Shown in pieces: positions 24,032 through 31,804 of a stretch of 34,756 bases of DNA (positions are counted from its first letter, which is position 1; every line of letters begins with the position of its first letter). The DNA is from Flavobacterium muglaense. Lineage in GTDB: Bacteria > Bacteroidota > Bacteroidia > Flavobacteriales > Flavobacteriaceae. Location of the stretch: positions 1 to 34,756 of the forward strand of contig NZ_JACRUK010000041.1 in assembly GCF_014305155.1 (NCBI RefSeq), given 5' to 3'. Under the pieces are notes generated by a model. That model was not told where the DNA came from. It saw only the letters and a program-made list of their open reading frames with translations, and did not search any database. A program made the position numbers and the translations under genes.

Positions 24032-25510
24032 TTATTTGACCACTGTAATGGAGCCTTTTTTAACCTTGTTTCCAGCAGTTGTGATGATGTAATAGTACAC
24101 TGGGTTTACATTTTTGAAATCCAACTTGCCGTCTGGCCAATTATTTTGATAATTATTTGTTTGCAAAACTACATCGCCTTGACCATTGAAGATCAGTATT
24201 TCAGTGCCTGTACCCCCTACGTATTCTAGTGGAATCTCCCAAGTATCATTTATACCATCTCCATTTGGGCTGATTAAATTTGGGATATTTGCAACATCTC
24301 TTAATACTACTTTTGCATCGTTTACAGTAACAATAAATTCATGTTGTTTGGTAGCCACACAACCTGTAGTTTGAGTGATTTCGACTTTGTAGGTTCCCTC
24401 TGCTTTTACCGCATAGGTATCTGAAGTTGCACCACTGATCACTACCTTGTCAAGATACCAAACATAAGTAGGGTTAGAAGCAGTTGTAGTTACCTTCACA
24501 TTGATGGTACTTCCTGTCAACAATGCATTTGAAGCTGGTGAAACCGGCACGTTAATACTGGAAGTAAAATCAATTTGAGCTAAGTTGATAGAAGCATTTG
24601 ATGAACAACTACCGTTGTTTACCGCTACTGAAAACACACCCGTTTGATTGGTTGCATAAGTCTGGCTAGTTGCTCCTGCAATTGCAGTTCCATCTTTTGA
24701 CCATTGGTAGGTACTCCCTGCAGAACTACTTAAAACGGTAGATCCAGTAGTTGGGCAATATGGATTACCTAAACTTGAGGTAATGGTTGGTGTAGATGAA
24801 ACCGAAGCTTCGGTCACTGTGACACGATTGGAATACGAATAGGATGTACAAGTACCATAATCGGTTTCTACATAATAGGTTCCTGGTGTTGTAACGGTTA
24901 AAGTAGGACCAGCAGCAACAAAATCAGATGTTGTTCTACTTGTTTCTTTGTACCAATTAAAACTAAGTGATGGATATTTTAATGGAGAATCGTTTGATCC
25001 TGTTCCAGGATTATCAATAGTTAACATATAGCTTCCACCAGTACAATAAGTAGCGGTGGCAACAAAATTATTAATCGAAAACCCATTGTCTTGTGGTTTG
25101 TAGTAAGCCGCAAAAGCATTAGATTCTGGACTTGTAAGTACCGGAGAGGTACTTTTAATACGAAGTTTAAAATTTTCACCTCTTGTTGTTGTAGGCACTG
25201 AGAAGGTCACATTAGTAGGTGAAGCCACAATAGCACCCGCAGTCGAAGTGTAAAGTACGGTAGGTGCACCCGAAAAACTTCCTGTAGCATCAGACATTTC
25301 TACAATAAACTGATTTGTAGTTGAGAAATCACTTACTGGCGAAAATTTAATAGCAACTTGAAAGGTATTAAAAGCAGGATTGGCACAAATTTTTGTGAAA
25401 GCAAAACTGGGTTTCTCTATAGATGTTTGAGCGGTAGCATTAACGACTGCGCATAAAAGTAGCACAATACTTAAAATACTTTTGATAATTGTAGTAAAGT
25501 TGTTTTTCAT
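24032..25510 (-). CDS. sprC: SprC, secreted protein with T9SS type B sorting domain
   Basis: 492 residues. Signal peptide MKNNFTTIIKSILSIVLLLC to ATAQ (~1-28); Ig/PKD-like beta segments (~30-400) including two with WYKE/WSKDG cores and Cys pairs (GTCTSYSYSN, NGSCSSN, TTGCVATKQH); then a gliding-motility-associated C-terminal domain (~405-492) with NLISPNGDGINDTWEIP and a final KKGSITVVK. Position directly before sprD and sprB, size and sorting domain match F. johnsoniae SprC, which is co-transcribed with sprB and needed for normal motility. It is likely exported by the T9SS to the surface. Exact role unknown. Confidence 0.85.
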   Translation of the reverse strand: MKNNFTTIIKSILSIVLLLCAVVNATAQTSIEKPSFAFTKICANPAFNTFQVAIKFSPVSDFSTTNQFIVEMSDATGSFSGAPTVLYTSTAGAIVASPTNVTFSVPTTTRGENFKLRIKSTSPVLTSPESNAFAAYYKPQDNGFSINNFVATATYCTGGSYMLTIDNPGTGSNDSPLKYPSLSFNWYKETSRTTSDFVAAGPTLTVTTPGTYYVETDYGTCTSYSYSNRVTVTEASVSSTPTITSSLGNPYCPTTGSTVLSSSAGSTYQWSKDGTAIAGATSQTYATNQTGVFSVAVNNGSCSSNASINLAQIDFTSSINVPVSPASNALLTGSTINVKVTTTASNPTYVWYLDKVVISGATSDTYAVKAEGTYKVEITQTTGCVATKQHEFIVTVNDAKVVLRDVANIPNLISPNGDGINDTWEIPLEYVGGTGTEILIFNGQGDVVLQTNNYQNNWPDGKLDFKNVNPVYYYIITTAGNKVKKGSITVVK

Positions 25511-25636
25511 ACACTGGGGCTGATTAAAAAATCATATCTCACTGAATAATAAAATCCAATGTTTAAAATATTACATAATGAGATGACATGTTTTTTTACG
25601 GCATTTCATCTTCAAATTTTTAATTGACCAACATTT

Positions 25637-25697
25637 GATACAGGTTGTACCTAAATCTAGTTGGTTATACTAGTTTTAGCTAACTGGTTGCTGTACC
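25637..25697 (-). promoter_or_regulatory. Nested hairpin in the gap before sprC
   Basis: An outer 7-bp stem (25637-25643 with 25691-25697, one G-U on the - strand) encloses an inner 10-bp stem with one mismatch (25651-25660 with 25670-25679) and a 9-nt loop. It begins three bases after the stop of the beta-helix gene. No U-run follows, so a processing or stability element is more likely than a terminator. The remaining bases up to sprC show nothing else clear. Confidence 0.4.
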
Positions 25698-25699
25698 AA

Positions 25700-26989
25700 T
25701 TATTGATTGTTTGATGCTGTTATTTTCCCCAATCGTAATCTAAAATCTGGTCGTTTTTCATTCGAAAAATCGACAAATGTCTCTAAGTTATCACTTTGAG
25801 AGTAGACGTTAAAAAAGATAATATTCCCATACCAACTCTCTAAATCTTCATTGTTTGGATTGTTCTTAGTAAATATATTCCCTTTGCAAAAATTAAAATA
25901 CATGTCTTGAAATTTAATATTATTCAAGTTTTGCCCATTTATTTCAATTTTATCATCCAGTATTACTGCAGGACTAAAACCTGAAATAACACCTCTCTTA
26001 AAATCTAGTGCAGCATTTTCGCCTACATAAACGGCTTCTTTTACTAAACCTTTTGCAATATCTTGACTTAACTGTTCACTATCGTTTACAAAAGTTAAGT
26101 TGGTTGCCGTTACATTGGTTTGTTTTTTAGACAAATCCACTTCTGATTTTGAATCATAAGACACAACACTTAAACATTTAGAACCCGTATTGCTTGATAC
26201 GTACGAATTTCTAATAGCCAATGAATTGTCTATTTTGCTTTGGGCTCCGTAATTAAAACGATAATCCACCGCGTTTGTTTTAAAAGAAACCAATTTACTT
26301 AAAATGACATCGCCACCGTATATTTCAAAACCATTACCTAACGCATAACTCACCATTATGTTGTCTAGAATGGTTTTATTACCTACACCTGCTAAAAGCA
26401 AAGCGTTATAATTTCCGGAATCTTTTAATTTATTACCTGCAAATTCGATACGTACATAGCGTAGTATTCCAGAATTAGCATTTGCATTATTCCCTCCGTA
26501 AGAAGATAAAAAATTATCTAAATCGTAGTTTACCGAAGAAACATTACCAAATTTATTAGTAGGTGCATCACCTAAAATAATCAGTCCACCCCAATCTCCT
26601 GCTTTTTTCTTGGCTTTATTAGACGTAAAAACAATAGGATCTGTTTCCAGACCATCTGCAATTATGGTAGCGCCTTTTGTAATAATTAATGCTGCAGCTG
26701 AATCAGAATCGGCCAAAATTACGGTTCCTGGCTCAATTGTAAGCGTCGCATTATTAGCTACATAAACATCACCTTGCAAAAGGTACACATTTTTTTTGTA
26801 TAATTTGGTATTTTCAGTAATACTTCCTGCCAAAATTTGATTTGCTTCCCCATAATCTTTCTTGTTAGGTCTAAATTCCGTCCAATTGTTTAACCAACTA
26901 GTCGATCCTTTAATTCCTTTTTCCTGTTGTGCGTTCACACTACAAGCTCCTAATAGGAAGATTAATAAAAAATGGTAAAAGTACTTCAT
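25700..26989 (-). CDS. Parallel beta-helix lipoprotein, third gene of the sprB operon
   Basis: 429 residues. The N-terminus MKYFYHFLLIFLLGACSVNA has a lipobox (LGAC, Cys16), followed by Ser, so an outer-membrane lipoprotein is likely; cleavage after NAQ by signal peptidase I is the alternative. The body has the pattern of right-handed parallel beta-helix proteins common in Bacteroidota: YLLQGDVYVANNATLTIEPG, IVFTSNKAKKKAGDWGGLII, LGDAPTN, LRYVRIEFAG, NGFEIYGGDV. There is no type IX sorting domain at its C-terminus, so it is probably not a T9SS cargo of the usual kind. It stands in the position of one of the upstream members of the F. johnsoniae seven-gene sprB operon; the specific function is unknown. 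Confidence 0.75.
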   Translation of the reverse strand: MKYFYHFLLIFLLGACSVNAQQEKGIKGSTSWLNNWTEFRPNKKDYGEANQILAGSITENTKLYKKNVYLLQGDVYVANNATLTIEPGTVILADSDSAAALIITKGATIIADGLETDPIVFTSNKAKKKAGDWGGLIILGDAPTNKFGNVSSVNYDLDNFLSSYGGNNANANSGILRYVRIEFAGNKLKDSGNYNALLLAGVGNKTILDNIMVSYALGNGFEIYGGDVILSKLVSFKTNAVDYRFNYGAQSKIDNSLAIRNSYVSSNTGSKCLSVVSYDSKSEVDLSKKQTNVTATNLTFVNDSEQLSQDIAKGLVKEAVYVGENAALDFKRGVISGFSPAVILDDKIEINGQNLNNIKFQDMYFNFCKGNIFTKNNPNNEDLESWYGNIIFFNVYSQSDNLETFVDFSNEKRPDFRLRLGKITASNNQ

Positions 26990-27106
26990 TGAATAAAAAA
27001 ATTAATTACTAATTTTAAACCTCATTTTGTTGTAATAGGAAAAAACACTAACATGATAATGACTTAAATCGTTAGTTATTTCACTATAAAACAATGTTTT
27101 AAAAAA

Positions 27107-27550
27107 TTACATGCTTTCTAATTCGTGCAGAGCTTTTAAAGTGCTTTCATAGAATAATATAGAAGCAATTAAAGAGTTGGTGTCCGAATATGGAATTATT
27201 TTACGTTGAAAATCGTCTGTTTTTTCGATAAAATCATTGATTGACTCTGCTTGTGCTTCCATAATTTTTCTGTTTTTAGAATCATTTGGAATCCCGAGGT
27301 CAGTAATAGTTATACTTGAGTTTGTTGTTAACGCAATATAAGGAAGCATCTTTACCAATACATTGATGCGTTCAATGTATAAATCTAAAAGTTCGCCTTT
27401 TTGCATGGCAAGCAACTCATTTTGACTATGATATGATTTTATTTCTGCTGATTTACTAATAATACTGTTACCCTCTTTTTTATTTTGGGCTTCAATACTA
27501 CTTGTTGCCAGCATAAGGCAAATACTATAAAAAATAATTCTCCCTTTCAT
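27107..27550 (-). CDS. Small helical exported protein, second gene of the sprB operon
   Basis: 147 residues with a signal peptide (MKGRIIFYSICLMLATSSIE, then AQ) and a mature part predicted by composition to be mostly helical (ELLAMQKGELLDLYIERINV, then IMEAQAESINDFIEKT). It has no Cys after the signal and no sorting domain, so it is probably periplasmic. No family is recognised. It lies 117 bases before the beta-helix gene and 500 bases after the first operon gene. That long gap, with a palindrome in it, leaves room for a second promoter. A box CAAAATTA at 27579-27586 (TAATTTTG on the - strand) resembles a -7 element but has no matching TTG at the right distance. Confidence 0.7.
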   Translation of the reverse strand: MKGRIIFYSICLMLATSSIEAQNKKEGNSIISKSAEIKSYHSQNELLAMQKGELLDLYIERINVLVKMLPYIALTTNSSITITDLGIPNDSKNRKIMEAQAESINDFIEKTDDFQRKIIPYSDTNSLIASILFYESTLKALHELESM

Positions 27551-27950
27551 ATAATGAGTTTATGATTATTACAACTTGCAAAATTATACAATAAAAGCTA
27601 ATAAATATGTTGATAACTCTAAATTTTGGGGCAAAAAGAGTTGGAAACACGACGTATAGGCTTTATCCTACACAAGCTTGCTTGTTCTTATAATTCTACT
27701 AAGCTATTGATAATCTGTTTTTTAATTATTACGTTTTTTGTTTTGTAGCGCTAAGTCTACTGAATTTTTATCCTAACCTGCTGATAAGCGAATAACTACA
27801 GTTATTAACAAAATCAATTTAAATTTCAATTATTTTTTACATCAATCACAAATCAGTGTTTGTTTATTTTGCAACGACTTAAAATGTAGCATTTGTTATA
27901 TAAATTTCAGACAACAATACTATCTCTTTAATCCTCTCTTTTATATCAAC

Positions 27951-27974
27951 ATATTGTTACAAATGTAACAATAT
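27951..27974. promoter_or_regulatory. Perfect 24-bp palindrome in the 500-base gap after the first operon gene
   Basis: ATATTGTTAC and GTAACAATAT are perfect inverted arms around AAAT. The core TGTTAC-N4-GTAACA has the shape of a Crp/Fnr-type site. On the - strand the centre reads TACATTTG, which also fits a flavobacterial -7 box (TAnnTTTG), so an operator overlapping an internal promoter is possible. The rest of the gap (27551-28050) shows no gene. It also holds a run of 13 A on the + strand at 28029-28041, which is a T-run just after the first gene's stop on the - strand, without a clear hairpin before it. Confidence 0.45.
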
Positions 27975-28050
27975 CCGTGCCGTATTTCCTTTTGTCTTCA
28001 CCACCATTCCGGCTACGGCCTACATTTCAAAAAAAAAAAAAGTCTATTCA

Positions 28051-30075
28051 TTAATCTGTTGTTACAATATTGTTTTGTTGCTTCATCCCGAAAACCCAAA
28101 TGTCTTTGTTATATGTTCCGTTCATTTTAGTTTCACTTAAACGAGTTGCTTCTTGGTATGAATCTTTTTTACTTACATAAACATATTTCATTTTGTTTTT
28201 TGGATTCACAAATGAAAAAGCTTCAATTCCGTTACCATTTAATTTGGCTACTAAAGCTGTTCCATTGGAATGGATTTTAAAAACCCCCACCACTAAATAA
28301 TAATCCTTATTATTGTACGACACTTTTTTTACCTCATCATTGTTAGAACGAACAACTACTTCTTTTTCAATTGGTCTACTTACTACAGCTGTACTTTTAG
28401 GTTCTTTTGTAATTGGCTTTTTAACTTGTGGCATTTCAGCTGGATAACTATTGTCGGCAATCGCACTATTGTCATCTTGCTTATTCATTTTAAAAACCCA
28501 TGTTTTTTTACCATAAGTTCCATTCAATTTATTGGCTTGCAGTTGTGTTGCTTCACTAAATGTATTGGGTTTGCTGATATAGACATATCGATAATTGTTT
28601 TTCGGGTTGGTGACGTAATAAGCATCTACGCCTTCTTTTTTTAACTTTTCGATTAAGCGAGTTGCATTTGAATGCACTTTAAAAACACCTGCCACTAAAT
28701 AATAGTTTTTATCTACAATAGCCTTGTTGTTTGTAACTGCTGCTTTGACTGCTGTCGCCTTATGAGCGACCTTAGTTTCTGCAACTGGAATTTGTTCTTC
28801 CTCAATTACTTCAACCGGAATTTCCTTTTTGATGGGTTGCGTATCTCTAACCGCGACTACTTTGGTATTTGTTTTTATAGCATCCTGTACCTTCTTTTGA
28901 TTTCCAGCTGCTAATAATTCTACTTGGGGCAAAATTTCGATTGGGGCAATTTCTACTGGAGGAACCACTTCAACAGTAAAGGCGTTGAAAAACACAAAGT
29001 AACGATCACCATATGATTTGAATTTTACGGTTACACCTTTGGTATTATTTTGAATAATTGAATTATCGGGATTTTGAATAGCCATTATAAAAGAATCGTA
29101 GCCCAAAGTGTTTACACTATTAGGAGAACGATCAGAAAAATATTTATTATCAATAGAAATAGAGCTATTAAATACATTCATCTTGTCTCTTAACTCGTCA
29201 GACATTTTGGAAAATTCTTTGGACGAATCTGACTTAAAAAAAAGTTGATCACCTGTTAAATTTAAATCACCTTCTAGAGCAGCGCAGGCAATCTTTGCAT
29301 TGATTATTCCAACAGGAAGCGTTTGAAAACCAGAAAAGTTAATATCTACCGGTGCTTTAGTAACGCCCGCAAACCCATCATAAGTAGTAATGAATTTTCC
29401 AGACATATTAGCATCTTCATAAACAAAGAAAATAGACCAACCAGCAGAAACACCTCCGCTTACTACACCAACAGTCGATTTAATATTAGCTACTGTATAA
29501 GTTCCTGTAGCTGATTTTGATTTTTTTACTAAATCAGTAATATCTGCATACATAGCATAAGGAGCACTTTCTTTAAAATTAGTTTTATCAAGACCATCAA
29601 AAATCATCTTCCCTTGAATATCAGTATAAGCTGTTTCATTAGGTAATTTAATTTTAATATTATCAAATGATTGTCTGGAGTTGTCTACCGCAGTGAAGAT
29701 ATTTGTTCTTGGACTTTTAGAACTAGTGCTAGTATAAGTAGCTGACCAATACAAACCAGCATAAACGATTTTCTTATCAGCAGCTTTATCCAGAACTAAG
29801 TTAGCGCTACTTGATGAAAAAGTATTCTTATCATCATCAATGTCTATGTATTGCATATCCAACTGGTCATTCAGTTTTGCCTTATCATCCACTTTATCGT
29901 ATGGTGAATTAGGATTGCTAAAAAAATCTTTTCTATTGACAATATTATTTGCAATCATTGTCATATCCCCTTTTACATACAATTGACGACGTACAGCAAA
30001 GGGTACAGCAACTTGACTGAAAACTTCAATCGAGATGAAAAGCAAAAGATAAACGAGGTAAAATTTCTTATTCAT
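28051..30075 (-). CDS. SprB-head-like protein with two SPOR domains, first gene of the sprB operon
   Basis: 674 residues. Signal peptide (MNKKFYLVYLLLFISIEVFS, ~1-20); an N-terminal domain (~30-375) clearly homologous to the head of SprB; a Pro/Lys/Val-rich linker (~375-450); and two SPOR domains (~454-531 and ~586-665) that resemble each other closely (NYYLVAGVFKVHSNATRLIE versus DYYLVVGVFKIHSNGTALVA). SPOR domains bind peptidoglycan stripped of stem peptides, so the protein is probably held in the periplasm on the cell wall, showing an adhesin-like head. Shared motifs with SprB include SSSANL, SAGWSxFxVYED, AALEGD and NTLGYDS. It has no T9SS sorting domain. It is the promoter-proximal gene of seven; I recall upstream genes of the F. 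johnsoniae operon being called remF and remG but cannot assign those names here. Confidence 0.82.
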   Translation of the reverse strand: MNKKFYLVYLLLFISIEVFSQVAVPFAVRRQLYVKGDMTMIANNIVNRKDFFSNPNSPYDKVDDKAKLNDQLDMQYIDIDDDKNTFSSSSANLVLDKAADKKIVYAGLYWSATYTSTSSKSPRTNIFTAVDNSRQSFDNIKIKLPNETAYTDIQGKMIFDGLDKTNFKESAPYAMYADITDLVKKSKSATGTYTVANIKSTVGVVSGGVSAGWSIFFVYEDANMSGKFITTYDGFAGVTKAPVDINFSGFQTLPVGIINAKIACAALEGDLNLTGDQLFFKSDSSKEFSKMSDELRDKMNVFNSSISIDNKYFSDRSPNSVNTLGYDSFIMAIQNPDNSIIQNNTKGVTVKFKSYGDRYFVFFNAFTVEVVPPVEIAPIEILPQVELLAAGNQKKVQDAIKTNTKVVAVRDTQPIKKEIPVEVIEEEQIPVAETKVAHKATAVKAAVTNNKAIVDKNYYLVAGVFKVHSNATRLIEKLKKEGVDAYYVTNPKNNYRYVYISKPNTFSEATQLQANKLNGTYGKKTWVFKMNKQDDNSAIADNSYPAEMPQVKKPITKEPKSTAVVSRPIEKEVVVRSNNDEVKKVSYNNKDYYLVVGVFKIHSNGTALVAKLNGNGIEAFSFVNPKNKMKYVYVSKKDSYQEATRLSETKMNGTYNKDIWVFGMKQQNNIVTTD

Positions 30076-30129
30076 TTAAAAATAAATTAATTGACCATGA
30101 AAAACTTATAATAAGTTGTTAACATTTTT

Positions 30130-30159
30130 CAAAAGTAATATTTGTTTTTTAATTAACAA
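30130..30159 (-). promoter_or_regulatory. Promoter of the sprB operon
   Basis: On the - strand TTG (30157-30159), 19 bases, then TACTTTTG (30130-30137) matches the flavobacterial consensus TTG-N17-23-TAnnTTTG. The start codon at 30075 is about 50 bases downstream of the expected start site. The rest of the 525-base gap up to dprA (30160-30600) shows no gene. Confidence 0.65.
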
Positions 30160-30410
30160 TACAAAATTGTTAATAAGTTTGGGTAAAATGTATAAAATTT
30201 AATTTGTTTCAGTAAATCTATTTGAGTAATAGTTTCGTGTTTAATGAATTATAACACAAAAAAGAGCGGTACTATCATGCAAATGGAGGTTAAAAAAGGA
30301 TAGTCCTACTCCAGATAATACGCAACGGTCCCTAAAAATAAAAACGGTCTTTAGTGCAGTAAATAGTATAAAAAACCAACTGATTTACAATAGATTAACT
30401 CAATAAAAGA

Positions 30411-30426
30411 TTTGCGCTTTCGCAAA
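30411..30426 (-). terminator. Possible dprA terminator
   Basis: TTTGCG and CGCAAA close a GC-capped hairpin with an AAAG loop on the - strand, followed by TCTTTTATT. It is a short stem with a modest U-run, 175 bases beyond the dprA stop and before the sprB-operon promoter. Confidence 0.4.
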
Positions 30427-30600
30427 AAATAAAAAGGCAATACCCCCTAAAATTGATGAAAAATTCAGTAAGCCAAAATATTTCAAACCGTGAAAGAATT
30501 GATTAGCTCCTATAACTGTTGATAACCAATAGCTAATTGTTAACAACCGTAAAAAAATTCAACATAATTTATTTCAAGTGTTCCTACTATTTGAAAAAGT

Positions 30601-31701
30601 CTAAATAGCTTCGAATAATTTACCTGGCAAAGGCCGAACTAGCCCTTTTAACTCCATATTTAACAACAAACCCGAAATTCTATAAATAGGAAAATCACAA
30701 TGAAGGGCTATGATATCCATTACCTCCTTGCCAGTACGCAATAAATAGTCGTACACAAGCTGTTCATCGTCATCTAAGGTAACAAACAACTGTTTTTGCA
30801 CTGGTTTTACTTGTTTTTGTACCTCCCAGTTGAGAATATACACTAAATCAGCAGCGCTTGTGAGCACATTGGCTTTTTGTGTTTTGATTAAATTATTGCA
30901 GCCTTGACTGTATTTATCTGTTACACGGCCTGGAACAGCAAAAACATCTCGATTGTAATCATTGGCCATATTAGCGGTTATTAAAGAACCGCCACGATCT
31001 GCCGACTCGATCACAATAGTAGCCTCAGACATTCCGGCGACAATACGGTTTCTACGCACAAAATTTTCCTTGTCAGGATTAGAAGAACTCCAAAACTCCG
31101 TCATAAAACCTCCATTCTCCTCGACTTTGGCAACATATTTCTTATGTGTCTTAGGATAAATTTGGTTCAACCCATGTGCAACAACACCTATTGTTTGCAA
31201 ATTAAGTTCGATAGCCAACTGATGCGCGACGATATCCACACCGTAAGCAAAACCACTTACAATAACTGGATCAAGAGGCGCTAAATCCTCCATAAATTTA
31301 CGGCAAAAATCAATTCCGTATGAAGTAATTTGGCGCGTCCCAACAATGCTGATTATTTTGCGATTTTTTAAATCTATGGCACCAGAACTAAATAACAACA
31401 GCGGTCCATCGATACATTGTTTCAATCTTTCAGGATAATCGACGTCTTGAAAATAAGCCACTTTGATATTATTATGGTTTATAAACTGCAGTTCAGCAGT
31501 TGCTTTGTCAAAAACAGTTTTATCCTTGATGTTTTTCAGCAACATACTACCAACACCATCAATAGCAGCGAGTTGTGCGCTTTTAGTACTAAAAACAGCA
31601 TCGGCAGAACCACAATGGGTAATGAGTTTTTTGGCCATTACATCGCCTACACCTTCCACTCTTTGCAAGGCTAACAAGTAAAATAATTCGTCTTCAGTCA
31701 T
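30601..31701 (-). CDS. dprA: DNA-processing protein DprA
   Basis: 366 residues, normal length. Two helix-hairpin-helix-like motifs lead (~13-60: LQRVEGVGDVMAKKL, IDGVGSMLLKNI). The Rossmann-type DprA core follows (~75-285) with SIVGTRQITSYG, SGFAYGVDIVAHQLAIE, VVAHGLNQIYPKTHK, FVRRNRIVAGMSEATIVIE, RGGSLITANMA and VFAVPGR. A winged-helix end closes it (~305-366). DprA loads RecA onto incoming single-stranded DNA in natural transformation and is kept in most bacteria. It lies upstream of the sprB operon on the same strand, with a likely terminator and promoter between them, so it is probably a separate unit. It is divergent from the HU/SPOR gene. Confidence 0.95.
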   Translation of the reverse strand: MTEDELFYLLALQRVEGVGDVMAKKLITHCGSADAVFSTKSAQLAAIDGVGSMLLKNIKDKTVFDKATAELQFINHNNIKVAYFQDVDYPERLKQCIDGPLLLFSSGAIDLKNRKIISIVGTRQITSYGIDFCRKFMEDLAPLDPVIVSGFAYGVDIVAHQLAIELNLQTIGVVAHGLNQIYPKTHKKYVAKVEENGGFMTEFWSSSNPDKENFVRRNRIVAGMSEATIVIESADRGGSLITANMANDYNRDVFAVPGRVTDKYSQGCNNLIKTQKANVLTSAADLVYILNWEVQKQVKPVQKQLFVTLDDDEQLVYDYLLRTGKEVMDIIALHCDFPIYRISGLLLNMELKGLVRPLPGKLFEAI

Positions 31702-31770
31702 ACTAAATAATTGATCCTGAAAAGTATAAAATAAATACGTGAATTGTTAACAAAAATTGTGAATAAAATT

Positions 31771-31799
31771 TTGATAAGTATTTTCATTGTTTAACTTTG
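31771..31799 (+). promoter_or_regulatory. Promoter of the HU/SPOR gene, implying a leaderless mRNA
   Basis: TTG (31771-31773), 18 bases, TAACTTTG (31792-31799) fits the flavobacterial consensus. The expected start site, 5-7 bases past the box, falls on or next to the ATG at 31805. Confidence 0.6.
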
Positions 31800-31804
31800 T
31801 CACT

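Noticed and set aside
27087..27101. TAAAAC-AAT-GTTTTA hairpin after the small helical gene
   Set aside because: A 6-bp AT-only stem with a 3-nt loop is too weak and too likely by chance to call.
28029..28041. Run of 13 A (13 T on the - strand) after the first operon gene as an intrinsic terminator
   Set aside because: No stable hairpin precedes the T-run on the - strand. It may cause pausing or be a slippage-prone tract, but termination is not supported.
30537..30546. TTGTTAACAA palindrome upstream of the sprB promoter as a regulatory site
   Set aside because: Ten bases of AT-rich palindrome are expected by chance here, and similar GTTAAC words recur nearby without a pattern.
31417..31681. 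+ strand frames opposite the dprA 5' end
   Set aside because: dprA is a clear full-length family member on the other strand; these frames are shadows.
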